A DNA stretch of 64,000 nt, from NCBI RefSeq assembly GCF_000876655.1, contig NZ_JYCN01000018.1:62027-126026 (forward strand). The letters are read 5' to 3'. This stretch comes from Arthrobacter sp. SPG23. Its GTDB lineage: Bacteria > Actinomycetota > Actinomycetes > Actinomycetales > Micrococcaceae. Below, piece after piece: positions 28,026 to 36,295 of the stretch (positions within the stretch are counted from its first letter, which is position 1; each line of letters starts with the position of its first letter). Below the pieces are notes generated by a model. That model did no database searches. It was not told the DNA's origin and saw only the letters and a program-made list of their open reading frames with translations. The position numbers and the translations under genes are program-made.

Positions 28026-28253
28026 GCAACGGACGGATCCACAGTCGAAGGGCTCCGTCTGGCCACGTGACCTTCCAGCAGGATCCTTAGCCCGGGACTG
28101 CCGGCAGGCCAGACTGTGGCAGTCCCAGGGGCAGGTCCACTTCGCAGCAGAAAACAGTTCCGCCGAGGCATATCGCATCCGTCCGAAACTGGCCCGAGGC
28201 GCGTGGACCTGCCCGCGGCTCCCCGTGGACGGCGCCCGGAGTGCGCAAACTCC
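28026..28253 (+). ncRNA. Candidate structured RNA, family unassigned
   Basis: No convincing ORF lies between the amidohydrolase and the mannosyltransferase, yet a near-consensus promoter faces rightward. The putative transcript contains unusually strong complementary segments: 28030-28038 with 28177-28185 (9 bp), 28039-28046 with 28112-28119 (8 bp), 28057-28064 with 28107-28114 (8 bp), 28094-28102 with 28118-28126 (9 bp) and 28129-28140 with 28203-28214 (12 bp, perfect). The first and last cross each other, and the second, third and fourth compete for the same bases, so the RNA would be pseudoknotted or bistable. A small GGAGT/ACTCC hairpin at 28238-28253 may mark the 3' end, without a U run. 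It lacks the conserved RNase P, tmRNA and SRP sequences I know. A 6S/Ms1-like RNA or a cis-acting leader for the next gene are both possible. Confidence 0.45.
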
Positions 28254-28254
28254 C

Positions 28255-28260
28255 TATAAT
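28255..28260 (+). promoter_or_regulatory. -10 box for the mannosyltransferase gene
   Basis: Consensus TATAAT, placed just after the small hairpin; transcription would start near 28267, about 73 nt before GTG 28340. Confidence 0.5.
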
Positions 28261-28339
28261 GGTGACTTGCGCCTTAAAGCCGGCAGTCCTGTTGAGCTTC
28301 CTGGCGCGTGACCGCTCCCATCAAGGAAAGGGCCCCGCT

Positions 28340-29080
28340 GTGCGTGTCCTCACCATCATCCCCACCTACAACGAGCTGGAATCGTTGCCCAAGACACTCG
28401 CGCGCCTGCGTGCGGCGGTCCCGGCTTCCGATGTGCTGGTGGTGGACGACAACAGCCCGGACGGAACCGGACGGCTGGCGGACGGCATCGCGGCTGAGGA
28501 CAGCCAGGTCCACGTCCTGCACCGTGAAGGCAAGGCCGGATTGGGCGCTGCCTATATCGCCGGTTTCAAGTGGGGGCTGGAGGCCGGGTACGACATCCTC
28601 GTGGAAATGGACGCCGACGGCTCACACCAGCCCGAGCAGCTGCAGCAGCTCCTTGACGCGGTGGAAGAGGGCGCCGACCTGGCCATGGGTTCCCGCTGGG
28701 TGCCGGGCGGCAGCGTGGTCAACTGGCCGCTGTACAGGCAGGCAATCTCACGCATCGGCAGCACGTACGCCCGGCTTATGCTCGGCATCAGGATCAAGGA
28801 CGTCACCGGCGGGTACCGTGCCTTCCGACGCACCACGCTTGAGAAGCTCAACCTCGACCAGGTGGACTCCGTCGGCTACGGTTTCCAGGTGGACCTCGCC
28901 TGGCGTGTGGCCAAGATGGGCCTGAAGATCGTGGAACGCCCCATCACCTTCGTGGAGCGGGAACTCGGCGCCTCCAAGATGAGCGGAAACATTGTGGTGG
29001 AAGCCATGATCAACGTGACTAAATGGGGACTTACCGCCCGGTGGCAGAAGCTGACGGGCCGGGGTTCCGCCGCGGCCTAG
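28340..29080 (+). CDS. Polyprenol monophosphomannose synthase (Ppm1/DPM1-like GT2)
   Basis: A 246-residue family 2 glycosyltransferase. N-terminal [18 protein letters not shown], nucleotide-binding [13 protein letters not shown] with the metal-associated Asp pair, [13 protein letters not shown] (DXD-type) and [16 protein letters not shown] and [12 protein letters not shown] are all DPM1 hallmarks. It transfers mannose from GDP-mannose to polyprenyl phosphate at the inner face of the membrane, supplying mannosylation of lipoglycans and proteins. No membrane helices or Lnt-like domain are fused, so an acyltransferase/membrane partner is elsewhere. GTG 28340 with AAGGAAAGG upstream gives the standard start; the upstream frame to 28241 has no homologous content. 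Confidence 0.92.
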   Translation: MRVLTIIPTYNELESLPKTLARLRAAVPASDVLVVDDNSPDGTGRLADGIAAEDSQVHVLHREGKAGLGAAYIAGFKWGLEAGYDILVEMDADGSHQPEQLQQLLDAVEEGADLAMGSRWVPGGSVVNWPLYRQAISRIGSTYARLMLGIRIKDVTGGYRAFRRTTLEKLNLDQVDSVGYGFQVDLAWRVAKMGLKIVERPITFVERELGASKMSGNIVVEAMINVTKWGLTARWQKLTGRGSAAA

Positions 29081-29145
29081 GCGAGAGTTGCGAAGGTCCC
29101 GCGGCCGCCGGAAAGGGCAGGCCGAAGCAACCGGGCCCCATACAC

Positions 29146-29195
29146 CAAAGGGCTGGGCCCGTAGCCTCCTATGGAGCTACGGGCCCAGCCCTTTG
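29146..29195. terminator. Bidirectional terminator between the mannosyltransferase gene and rbpA
   Basis: A 19-bp inverted repeat (CAAAGGGCTGGGCCCGTAG arm) with a one-base bulge and an inner CTCC/GGAG extension; ends with TTTGT on the right and ACACCAAAG on the left. Confidence 0.88.
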
Positions 29196-29220
29196 TCCTG
29201 CGCTTTGGTCTGCGCCGGGC

Positions 29221-29568
29221 CTAAGCCGAGCGCCGTTCGCCGCGGCGTTCCCGCAGAATGGTCAGGCGGTCTTCGAGGATCTGCTCGAGCTCAGGCAGTG
29301 AACGGCGTTCCAGGAGCATGTCCCAGTGCGTGCGGACGGCCTTCTCGTTGCTGTTGACGGGGCGTTCGCCGTCGACGAGCAAGGCTTCCTTGCCGGTCTT
29401 CGAAACCCACACCGGGGGGATCTCGGCTTCGGAAGAGAAGGTGACGAAGACCTGCTCGCCGTCCTCGCAACGGTACTCAACCCGCTGGCGCGGAGCCGGC
29501 TCAACGCCGGATTCCGTCTCCATGCTCTGTGCGCCAAGACGCATGCCCCGAAGGCTGCGATCGCTCAT
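29221..29568 (-). CDS. rbpA: RNA polymerase-binding protein RbpA
   Basis: A 115-residue activator that binds the principal sigma factor and the RNAP core, stabilising open promoter complexes. N-terminal tail SDRSLRGMRLGAQSMETE, core domain VEYRCEDGEQVFVTFSSEAEIPPVWVSKTG, basic linker, and the sigma-interacting domain with KAVRTHWDMLLERRSLPELEQILEDRL. The core Cys is single, so the zinc-binding form of some RbpA homologues (two or more Cys) is unlikely. It is known only in actinobacteria. ATG 29568 with AAGGGAGAAATC upstream. The upstream region carries a promoter with an inverted repeat (see 29736-29790). Confidence 0.97.
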   Translation of the reverse strand: MSDRSLRGMRLGAQSMETESGVEPAPRQRVEYRCEDGEQVFVTFSSEAEIPPVWVSKTGKEALLVDGERPVNSNEKAVRTHWDMLLERRSLPELEQILEDRLTILRERRGERRSA

Positions 29569-29724
29569 GATTTCTCCCTTTGGTCGGTTCGCGGAGTCAG
29601 GCTCCGCGCTAGCCGGGGCAGCTCACGCCTCGGACTACTGTTTGCACTGCGCTGCATCAATAAATACAACGCTTTGCCAGGCTTGGTTGTTCCAGCAGGC
29701 CTGAACCGGCCGGACAAATATACT

Positions 29725-29730
29725 ATTATA
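29725..29730 (-). promoter_or_regulatory. -10 box for rbpA
   Basis: Minus-strand TATAAT, 18 nt from TTTACT (29754-29749) as -35. Start near 29718 gives a leader of about 150 nt. Confidence 0.6.
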
Positions 29731-29735
29731 CGGGC

Positions 29736-29790
29736 TTTCGTCCCGGCGAGTAAAGCGGGGACTCCCGGGACAAGTTCATCCGGGACGAAA
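29736..29790. promoter_or_regulatory. Inverted repeat spanning the rbpA promoter
   Basis: TTTCGTCCCGG (29736-29746) and its exact reverse complement CCGGGACGAAA (29780-29790) are separated by 33 nt. The first arm lies between the rbpA -35 and -10, the second upstream of the -35. This layout fits a regulator binding two half sites or looping; no known operator is recognised. A hairpin in an SPFH-gene readthrough RNA is the alternative. Confidence 0.45.
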
Positions 29791-29792
29791 CC

Positions 29793-29825
29793 GGGGGAGG
29801 CACCCGCAATGCGGATACCTCCCCT
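29793..29825 (-). terminator. Probable terminator of the SPFH gene
   Basis: GGGGAGG..CCGC pairs with GCGG..CCTCCCC on the minus strand, followed by GGTTTCG. The U run is weak, so termination may be partial. Confidence 0.55.
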
Positions 29826-29847
29826 GGTCGGTGGTTGACGGGGTTGC

Positions 29848-30828
29848 CTACAGCGGCTGGCCCGAGGTGTTTGGTTCGGCACCGCCAGGCCGGGCCTCGG
29901 AAGCAGCATTAGTGCCGGCGTCCGCGTCGAAAAGGCCGCCGCTGCGGGGGTCCGGATTGGTGCCTCCAAGGGCGTTGCCGATGCCCTTCAGCGCTTCGCC
30001 GACTTCGCTGGGGATGATCCACAGCTTGTTGGAGGGACCTTCGGCCAGCTTGGGCAGTGTCTGCAGGTACTGGTACGCCAGGAGCTTCTGGTCAGGGTTG
30101 CCCTTGTGGATTGCGTCGAACACCTTCTGGATGGCCTGGGCTTCGCCGTCTGCACGGAGGATGGCAGCCTTGGCGTCACCTTCGGCCTTGAGGATGGAGG
30201 ACTGGCGCTGGCCTTCAGCGGTGAGGATGGCCGACTGTTTGGTGCCCTCGGCGGTGAGGATGGCAGCGCGCCGGTCACGTTCCGCCCGCATCTGCTTCTC
30301 CATCGAGTCCTGGATGGAGTGGGGCGGATCAATGGCCTTCAGCTCCACCCGGGAAACGCGGATGCCCCAGCGGCCGGTCGCTTCGTCCAGGACGCCGCGA
30401 AGCTGGCCGTTGATCTGGTCGCGGGAGGTCAGGGCCTCTTCGAGGTTGAGGCCGCCGACGACGTTTCGCAGCGTGGTGGTGGTGAGCTGTTCCACCGCCT
30501 GGATGTAATTGGCAATCTCGTACGTGGCTGCCCGCGCGTCCGTGACCTGGAAATAGACCACGGTGTCAATGGAGACAACGAGGTTGTCCTCGGTGATGAC
30601 CGGTTGCGGGGGAAAAGAGACAACCTGCTCGCGAAGGTCCAAAAGCGGCAGGAGCCTGTCCACGAAGGGAATCAGGATGGTGAGTCCGGGCAGCAGTGTC
30701 CGCTGGTACTTGCCTAGCCGTTCCACGACGCCGGCGCGGGCTTGCGGGACAATCCGCACCGACCGGACCAGCACTATTATTACGAACGCTACGAGAACCA
30801 GCAGCACGATTGTGACTGCGATATCCAT
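29848..30828 (-). CDS. SPFH/Band 7 (stomatin-like) membrane protein
   Basis: A 326-residue prohibitin/stomatin homologue of the QmcA/HflC type. One N-terminal membrane helix (residues 3-22), the SPFH domain to about 180 (VERLGKYQRTLLPGLTILIPFVDRLL, then VVSIDTVVYFQVTDARAATYEIANY), and a long helix with the repeated ...AEG(x)nIL pattern (residues ~190-240), typical of oligomerising stomatins. A Gly/Pro/Asn-rich tail follows. Such proteins scaffold membrane domains and control proteases. It is paired with an NfeD gene 103 nt upstream on the same strand, the usual partner for stomatins. Confidence 0.92.
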   Translation of the reverse strand: MDIAVTIVLLVLVAFVIIVLVRSVRIVPQARAGVVERLGKYQRTLLPGLTILIPFVDRLLPLLDLREQVVSFPPQPVITEDNLVVSIDTVVYFQVTDARAATYEIANYIQAVEQLTTTTLRNVVGGLNLEEALTSRDQINGQLRGVLDEATGRWGIRVSRVELKAIDPPHSIQDSMEKQMRAERDRRAAILTAEGTKQSAILTAEGQRQSSILKAEGDAKAAILRADGEAQAIQKVFDAIHKGNPDQKLLAYQYLQTLPKLAEGPSNKLWIIPSEVGEALKGIGNALGGTNPDPRSGGLFDADAGTNAASEARPGGAEPNTSGQPL

Positions 30829-30931
30829 ACATCACCTATTCCCCAGTTATGTGTCTTGCCATGTGTTGCGGCGGCGCCCTGCCGCCTGCCCGGCGCCGGT
30901 GGCGGCCGCCGGGAGAGTGTGACTGCTGGTA

Positions 30932-31393
30932 TTACTGGACGGCTGTTTCCGGCTGCGGCGCCACCACGGCGGTGGCCCCTTCGATGGCGGAAACCACCAC
31001 ACGCTGCCCGGCGTTGAGGACTCCGTTCTCCGAACGTGCGCTCCAGACGTCCCCGCCGATCTTGACCAGGCCGGAGGACGTGCTGACGGTCTCCATGACG
31101 AGGGCGGATTCGCCAATCAGGCGGTCGATGTTGGTCCGCTGTTCCGCAGGGCCCTTTTTCAGGTGTTTGAGCGCAACGGGACGAACAAAGACCACCATCA
31201 GCAGGGAAACGACGCAGAAGACGACAATCTGCAGCCAGAAGTCGGCGCCGGCGAAGTCAGCCAGCAGGCCCGCCAGGGCCCCGCCTCCGAGCATGATGAA
31301 GAAGAGATCCAGCGTCAGCATCTCCACCACGGCAAACGCCAGGAATACGGTGAGCCACAGTGCCCACCAGTTCTCGCCGAGCCATTCGAACAT
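30932..31393 (-). CDS. NfeD-like membrane protein
   Basis: A 153-residue short-form NfeD. Four hydrophobic segments at the N-terminal two thirds (NWWALWLTVFLAFAVVEM, LFFIMLGGGALAGLLADFAG, FWLQIVVFCVVSLLMVVFV), then an OB fold (LIGESALVMETVSTSSGLVKIGGDVWSARSE) at the cytoplasmic side. NfeD proteins bind stomatins and are coded next to them. Start ATG 31393 has GGGGGAGC 3-9 nt upstream. Probably one operon with the SPFH gene. Confidence 0.9.
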   Translation of the reverse strand: MFEWLGENWWALWLTVFLAFAVVEMLTLDLFFIMLGGGALAGLLADFAGADFWLQIVVFCVVSLLMVVFVRPVALKHLKKGPAEQRTNIDRLIGESALVMETVSTSSGLVKIGGDVWSARSENGVLNAGQRVVVSAIEGATAVVAPQPETAVQ

Positions 31394-31449
31394 GCGCTCC
31401 CCCTTTGTTTCCGGGGCCGCGGACGCAGGCCCTCAGTAACTGTCCTTCC

Positions 31450-31455
31450 ATCCTA
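31450..31455 (-). promoter_or_regulatory. -10 box for the nfeD-SPFH operon
   Basis: Minus-strand TAGGAT, start expected near 31443, leaving about 50 nt of leader. Confidence 0.45.
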
Positions 31456-31515
31456 GACCGAAGGTGCGGGGCTTAGGAGGCGGCCCTGAGGGACGTTCCG
31501 AAAGTAGTCAAGTCG

Positions 31516-32373
31516 TTATGCGGGCGGCGGCGTCAGGGGCTCAAATACGCTGATTCGGAACCGGGCTGAGACCTTTGTCAGCGGCGGCAGGGCGGCGGTG
31601 ATGGTGTCCAGCGCCGTCGGGTCCAGGTGGTGGCCGGCGGGACCCATCAGGGCAAGGTGGCCGACGTCCGCGGGTTCAAGCCCAAGGTCGAGGTCCAGCT
31701 CCCGTGTGGAGTGCGGAGCGAAATGACCTTCGAGGGAGGCGGCAAGCCGCTCCTCCTTGGCGGGTTCGATGCCGAGCATGCCGGTTTGTCCGGCGATTTC
31801 CGCCAGGTGGCCGGGGCGCGGGGTCACCACGATCAGCCGGCCGCCGGGACGAAGCACACGGGCGAATTCCGCAGCGTTCCTCGGGGCGAAGACCACCGTG
31901 ACGACGTCGACGGCGGCGTCAGCGACCGGAAGCGGTTGCCAGACGTCGCAGACCAGGTTCACGGCATCGGGATTCAGCCGGGCGGCACGCCGCAGCGCGA
32001 ACTTGGATATATCCAGTCCGACGGCGGAGGCGGGGCTGGCGTCCAATATTGCCTTCAGGTAATGGCCGGTCCCCGTACCGGCGTCGAGTACCGCGGCGTG
32101 CGGCCCGCGCAGCGCGGGCATTGCCAGTTCCGCTACTGCCTCCGCCAGGGGCTTGTAGTGCCCCTTGGACAGGAAGTCGAAGCGGGCGGCCACCATGGCA
32201 GCGGTATCGGCTTCGAAGACGGTCCCCTTGCCCACCAGCAAGTTGAAATATCCCTGCCTGGCAGCGTCAAAGCTGTGGCCCTCCGCGCAGGCCAGCCGGT
32301 TGCCGCCCAGGGCGGGGACCAGGCTGTTCCTGCAGACGGGGCACAGGAGGGATCGGGCGGCGTCGGGGAGCAT
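31516..32373 (-). CDS. RlmA/TlrB-like rRNA (guanine-N1)-methyltransferase
   Basis: A 285-residue SAM methyltransferase with an N-terminal zinc ribbon: CPVC (about residue 11-14) and CAEGH, a C-C-C-H set as in RlmA I/II, which methylate G745 or G748 of 23S rRNA. The SAM motif AVLDAGTGTGHYL is followed by GLDISKFALRRAAR and VVFAPRNAAEF. The RlmA II type (TlrB) gives tylosin resistance; the family member cannot be told apart here. ATG 32373 lies 7 nt from the TAGGAT box and is preferred over 32382, which would fall inside it. Divergent from the S9 peptidase gene. Confidence 0.88.
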   Translation of the reverse strand: MLPDAARSLLCPVCRNSLVPALGGNRLACAEGHSFDAARQGYFNLLVGKGTVFEADTAAMVAARFDFLSKGHYKPLAEAVAELAMPALRGPHAAVLDAGTGTGHYLKAILDASPASAVGLDISKFALRRAARLNPDAVNLVCDVWQPLPVADAAVDVVTVVFAPRNAAEFARVLRPGGRLIVVTPRPGHLAEIAGQTGMLGIEPAKEERLAASLEGHFAPHSTRELDLDLGLEPADVGHLALMGPAGHHLDPTALDTITAALPPLTKVSARFRISVFEPLTPPPA

Positions 32374-32380
32374 GCAACCC

Positions 32381-32386
32381 ATCCTA
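32381..32386 (-). promoter_or_regulatory. -10 box for the RlmA-like gene, leaderless start
   Basis: Minus-strand TAGGAT, 7 nt before ATG 32373. Confidence 0.5.
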
Positions 32387-32494
32387 GGGGCCCTGGCGGC
32401 GGCCGGCTCCCGGCGCCCGACCGCCAGCAGCCGCGGATCCCGGCCGCAGGGTCCGGTGCGGCGTGAGTTATTTCACAGACCATGCACGAGCCGT

Positions 32495-32500
32495 TAGGCT
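32495..32500 (+). promoter_or_regulatory. -10 box for the S9 peptidase gene, leaderless start
   Basis: TAGGCT, 7 nt before GTG 32508. Confidence 0.55.
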
Positions 32501-32507
32501 CACACAC

Positions 32508-34577
32508 GTGAAACCTGAACATCTGCCCCTGCTGAAGTCCGTTTCCGCCCCCGCCGTCCACCCCGACGGCAGCCGGGCCGTGGTCTCGGTCATCCGCCCG
32601 GATTTCGACGCCGACACCTACGTGGGCCAGTTGTGGACCGTGCCGCTGGACCCCGGGAAGCTGCCCCGCCGGCTGACCCGCGGCTTCCGCGACACCGCCC
32701 CGGCTTTTTCACCGGACGGCCTCGTGCTGGCTTTCCTGCGGGCTACTGCCGACGGGAAACCTCAGCTCTACGTCGTGGAGGCAACCGGCGGCGAACCCCA
32801 GGTCCTGACCAACGCCAAACTCGGTGTTTCATCCTTCGCCTGGTCACCCGACTCGCACAGCATCGTCTTCGGCGCCAGGACGCCGGACGACGGCCGGTAC
32901 GGCACCCTGGACGGCGTCTCCGCCGCGGCCGAGGACGCGCGGCTCATCACGGACTTCAAGTACAGGATGAACGGCGTCGGGTACACGGCGGACAAACCGC
33001 TCCAGCTCTTCATCGTGGACGTGCCCGAGCTGGACGACGAACCACGCGTCGCGCCGGCAGGGCGTGCTCTTCACGCCCGAAAGACCGCCGCGACGGGTAC
33101 CGGAGCGGAATCCGGTCCGGTACCGGACGCCGACACCGCCGAGACGCTGCTCCCGCCGGCCCGGCAGCTGACGTTCGCGGCAACTGACCATAGCGGCGAA
33201 TCGTTCAGCGCGGACGGTCGTTACGTGTACTTCATTGCCGCGCTTCATGAGGGCAGCGACGACGACCTTGAGACCGGCGTCTACCGGGTTTCCGTCTCGG
33301 GAGGAGAGCCGGAACCCGTCAGGGCTGCCAACAGCAGCCGCCAGACAGTGGGCGCGGCACGCCAGTCCAGGAACGGGAAGTGGCTGTTCTACACCGCCCA
33401 GGAACTAGGCGAATCCGGCAAGGACTTCGTGGCGCGCAATACGGCTCTTTACGTGATGCCGGCTGCCGGCGGCGACGCCAGTGTCCTGAGTGACGTCGAA
33501 ATGATGGATCTCTCGGGCGCAGCCGCCGGACTGGAGCTCCGCGGACCTGAGTCGGTCTTGATGCTGAACAACGCGCAGGGCACGGTGGAGCTTCTGGAGT
33601 TCGGGGCCACGGGGAACCACTCACTCCTGGTCCATGGCGACCGGGTTGTCACCGGCGCCGCCTCGGCCGCCGGCTCAGTGTTCGTCAGTTTCGCCGACCC
33701 CGCCACTGCGGGCGACGTCGCGGCCCTGGAGGACGGGCAGCTGCGCCTGTTGACGGATTTCTCAGCGGAACTGCGGCTTCAGGCCGAGATCATCGAGCCG
33801 CGGGCGCTGACCTTCGATGGGGCTGACGGCTATCCGGTCCACGGCTGGCTGGTGCTGCCGCCCGGGAAAGGTCCGCACCCGGTGCTGCTCAACATCCACG
33901 GCGGCCCCTTCGCGCAATACACTGTGGCCCTGTTCGACGAGGCCCAGGTGTACGCCGCTGCCGGTTACGCGGTGCTTATGTGCAACCCCCGGGGCTCTGC
34001 CGGCTACGGCCAGGCCCACGGGCGGGCCATCAAGGAAAAGATGGGCACCGTTGACATGCAGGACGTGCTGTCCTTCCTCGACGGCGCCCTGATAAAGTTC
34101 CAGGAGCTCGACGGCGGTGCCCTCGGGATCATGGGGGGCTCCTACGGCGGGTACCTCACGGCGTGGACCATTAGCCAGGACCACCGTTTCAAGGCGGCCG
34201 TCGTGGAGCGCGGCTTCCTGGATCCGGTCAGCTTCATCGGTTCCTCGGATATCGGCTGGTTCTTCGGCGGCGAGTACACCGGCACCTCGGCCGAGCAGAT
34301 GGCGGCCCAAAGTCCCATGGCCACGGTCAGCAACGTGCGCACGCCCTCGCTGGTGGTGCACAGTGAAGAGGACCTCCGTTGCCCCGTGGAACAGGGCCAG
34401 CGTTACTTCACCGCGCTGAAGCAGCAGGGTGTGGACGCGGCGTTCCTCGTGTTCCCGGGCGAAAACCACGAACTTTCCCGTTCCGGCACCCCGCACCACC
34501 GGAAGCAGCGCTTCGAGGAGATCCTGCGCTGGTGGTCCCGTTACCTGCCCACGGCGGCCAACAGCCAATCGTCCTAG
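32508..34577 (+). CDS. S9 family (prolyl oligopeptidase-like) serine peptidase
   Basis: A 689-residue peptidase. N-terminal beta-propeller of TolB/WD40-like blades (FSPDGLVLAFLRA, WSPDSHSIVFGAR, SADGRYVYFIAAL), then the alpha/beta hydrolase domain from about residue 430. The catalytic triad can be placed: Ser545 in GGSYGGY, Asp622 in SEEDLRCP, His654 in GENHELS. HGGPFAQY supplies the oxyanion region. This matches acylaminoacyl-peptidase/DPP-like S9C enzymes that cut short peptides in the cytosol. GTG 32508 is preferred to 32463 because it directly follows the -10. It runs 4 nt into the end of the convergent deformylase gene. Confidence 0.92.
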   Translation: MKPEHLPLLKSVSAPAVHPDGSRAVVSVIRPDFDADTYVGQLWTVPLDPGKLPRRLTRGFRDTAPAFSPDGLVLAFLRATADGKPQLYVVEATGGEPQVLTNAKLGVSSFAWSPDSHSIVFGARTPDDGRYGTLDGVSAAAEDARLITDFKYRMNGVGYTADKPLQLFIVDVPELDDEPRVAPAGRALHARKTAATGTGAESGPVPDADTAETLLPPARQLTFAATDHSGESFSADGRYVYFIAALHEGSDDDLETGVYRVSVSGGEPEPVRAANSSRQTVGAARQSRNGKWLFYTAQELGESGKDFVARNTALYVMPAAGGDASVLSDVEMMDLSGAAAGLELRGPESVLMLNNAQGTVELLEFGATGNHSLLVHGDRVVTGAASAAGSVFVSFADPATAGDVAALEDGQLRLLTDFSAELRLQAEIIEPRALTFDGADGYPVHGWLVLPPGKGPHPVLLNIHGGPFAQYTVALFDEAQVYAAAGYAVLMCNPRGSAGYGQAHGRAIKEKMGTVDMQDVLSFLDGALIKFQELDGGALGIMGGSYGGYLTAWTISQDHRFKAAVVERGFLDPVSFIGSSDIGWFFGGEYTGTSAEQMAAQSPMATVSNVRTPSLVVHSEEDLRCPVEQGQRYFTALKQQGVDAAFLVFPGENHELSRSGTPHHRKQRFEEILRWWSRYLPTAANSQSS

Positions 34578-35245
34578 TCGGCGGGCCGGCCCGGCAGAAA
34601 ACCCAATCCCTGCCGGGCGAGGCCGATGTCCGGATGCGCCCAGCGGGCACCGTATTCGGCATTGTTGCTGAGGGAGCGCAACTCGGCCTTGTCCACGTAG
34701 AGGATTCCCTGCAGGTGGTCTGTCTCGTGCTGCACGATCCGCGCCTGCCACCCGGAGAAATCCTGCCGCCGCGCGGTTCCGGCGGGGTCGGTAAAATTGA
34801 GGCGCACGGTTTCGTGACGCGACACCACGGCCTGCAGGCCCTGGAGCGAAAGGCACCCTTCATAAAACGCCGCGGTGCCCGTCCCGAGCGGGGAGTACGA
34901 AGGGTTGATGACCGCAAAGAACTCCAGCGGTGACCGGTGGCGGACGGCCGCCGTCTCGGCGTCGACGTCGTACTGGTCCTCCAGGACCGCAAGCTGCAGG
35001 GGTATGCCGAGCTGCGGCGCGGCCAGACCGACGCCCGGCGCGTCATGCATCACATCACGCATCAGGGCGATCAGCGCCGCAAGTTCAGCGCCATCCAGTT
35101 GGCCGTCGTACGGAGCGGCCTGTTGCCGGAGCACCGGATGGCCGGCCTGGACAATGGGGGGAAGCCCGCCTGTTTCGAGGATTTCCTGGACAGTCTCCCT
35201 GATCCGGGCGGTGCTGAACGGCGTGGGCTTGGCTACATGAAGCAT
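34574..35245 (-). CDS. def: Peptide deformylase
   Basis: A 223-residue Fe/Zn peptidase removing the formyl group from nascent proteins. All three motifs are present: GVGLAAPQLGI (I), EGCLS (II) with the metal Cys, and QHETDHLQGILY (III) with the metal His pair and catalytic Glu. The N-terminal 30 residues (ETVQEILETGGLPPIVQ) and the C-terminal tail past motif III are longer than in E. coli, as usual in actinobacteria. No fmt is adjacent, so this may be one of two deformylases. ATG 35245. Confidence 0.94.
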   Translation of the reverse strand: MLHVAKPTPFSTARIRETVQEILETGGLPPIVQAGHPVLRQQAAPYDGQLDGAELAALIALMRDVMHDAPGVGLAAPQLGIPLQLAVLEDQYDVDAETAAVRHRSPLEFFAVINPSYSPLGTGTAAFYEGCLSLQGLQAVVSRHETVRLNFTDPAGTARRQDFSGWQARIVQHETDHLQGILYVDKAELRSLSNNAEYGARWAHPDIGLARQGLGFLPGRPAD

Positions 35246-35254
35246 GGGAAAATC

Positions 35255-36181
35255 CTAGTGGGCTGTGCAGGCCGCCGTGACGAATTCGTGAATCCGGGCC
35301 TTCAGGAGGGTTCCGGCAGCAACCTTGAGCACACCTTTCCGGCCGCCGGCATCAACGCGGACCGGCAGCAGGGTGCCCACCTTGTCCTCCGCGACAGCGT
35401 GCGGATCGCAGCGGGCAGGTCGGATGCGGAGACTCAACTTCAGGGGACCCGCGCCGGCAGCAACCGTCAAGCCGCGAGGCCAGGGGCTCTCCGGTGCTTC
35501 GGCCAGAAGAGTGGTGCCCTCGATGCGTTCAATAATCAGTGTGCGTAGTGTTCCGGGACCGGCTGCGCGCGGCGTGACCTGAAGGCGTACGACGGCGGTG
35601 CGGCCGTCCGCCGCAACCTCCAGGTCCGGGGCCAGGCCTATGTCGGCAATCTGCCCGGCGTCCTGCGCGAGGCACAGCTCAGAATGGTTCCGGGCCAGGA
35701 CTCCGAACGGGTCCGCAGCCGGCAGGTGCTCCTCGCTGGTTGTGGAGCCCTGCCGGACGGATACAGTTACCTCGGCCGGCGCGGCGCCGGAGCCGGCGTA
35801 CGCCTCGTTATCCGTCCCGGGTATATCGGTTCCCGGCCGGCCGCAGGAAGGTGCAGGCAGCCTGGCCGGCAGGCTCTTGGTCTGGCCCGGCGGCACCTCG
35901 GTGCCCTCCGGCCGCGCCCGCCAGGCGGTGCCCGCCGGGAACAGCGGGCTCGAGACTTCGGCGCTGAGGACCGTGACCGACACGTTCCGTGCATTGCTGA
36001 TCTGGATCTCGATGACCTGCGTGCCGTAGTTGTCCCTGAACTGGCTGAGCCCGGCAGTCAGCGGAGCGGCCGCCGGCGGTTGGGGACTGCACCCTTGCAC
36101 GGCCGGAACCGCCATCAGGGCGCCCAGAGCGAGGACGGCAGCCGCGAACCGCCGTCGACCGGCCTGCAGGACGCCGTTCAT
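35255..36181 (-). CDS. Hypothetical lipoprotein
   Basis: A 308-residue exported protein. A basic N-terminus (QAGRRRF) and hydrophobic segment end in VPAVQGC, which fits a lipobox (AVQGC) with Cys31 near the usual site. The mature part has beta-sandwich-like strands (VIEIQISNARNVSVTVLSAEV, VVRLQVTPRAAGPGTLRTLIIERIEG) and six Cys residues, e.g. PAPSCGRP, SELCLAQDA and PARCDPHAV, that may form disulfides outside the cell. I recognise no family. The gene lies 9 nt upstream of def on the same strand, probably cotranscribed. Role unknown. Confidence 0.8.
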   Translation of the reverse strand: MNGVLQAGRRRFAAAVLALGALMAVPAVQGCSPQPPAAAPLTAGLSQFRDNYGTQVIEIQISNARNVSVTVLSAEVSSPLFPAGTAWRARPEGTEVPPGQTKSLPARLPAPSCGRPGTDIPGTDNEAYAGSGAAPAEVTVSVRQGSTTSEEHLPAADPFGVLARNHSELCLAQDAGQIADIGLAPDLEVAADGRTAVVRLQVTPRAAGPGTLRTLIIERIEGTTLLAEAPESPWPRGLTVAAGAGPLKLSLRIRPARCDPHAVAEDKVGTLLPVRVDAGGRKGVLKVAAGTLLKARIHEFVTAACTAH

Positions 36182-36283
36182 GCCAGCAGTCTAAGGCCGG
36201 TGCCCGGGGTCGTCATGCGGACGGGTCGCCCGGCCGCTGGCAGGCAGGCGACCGGCACTGAAAACAGTCGCCGGCCAATGGAC

Positions 36284-36289
36284 TACCCT
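36284..36289 (+). promoter_or_regulatory. -10 box for the NTF2-like gene, leaderless start
   Basis: TACCCT, 6 nt before ATG 36296. Confidence 0.4.
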
Positions 36290-36295
36290 CGTTGC

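Noticed and set aside
28026..28253. RNase P RNA, tmRNA or SRP RNA
   Set aside because: The conserved cores I know for these (for example GAGGAAAGTCC of RNase P, the tmRNA tag frame and the SRP GNAR tetraloop region) are absent, and the length is too short for the first two.
35255..36181. Lipoprotein as part of the type III PKS operon
   Set aside because: It is cotranscribed with def on the minus strand and separated from the PKS operon by a plus-strand gene.
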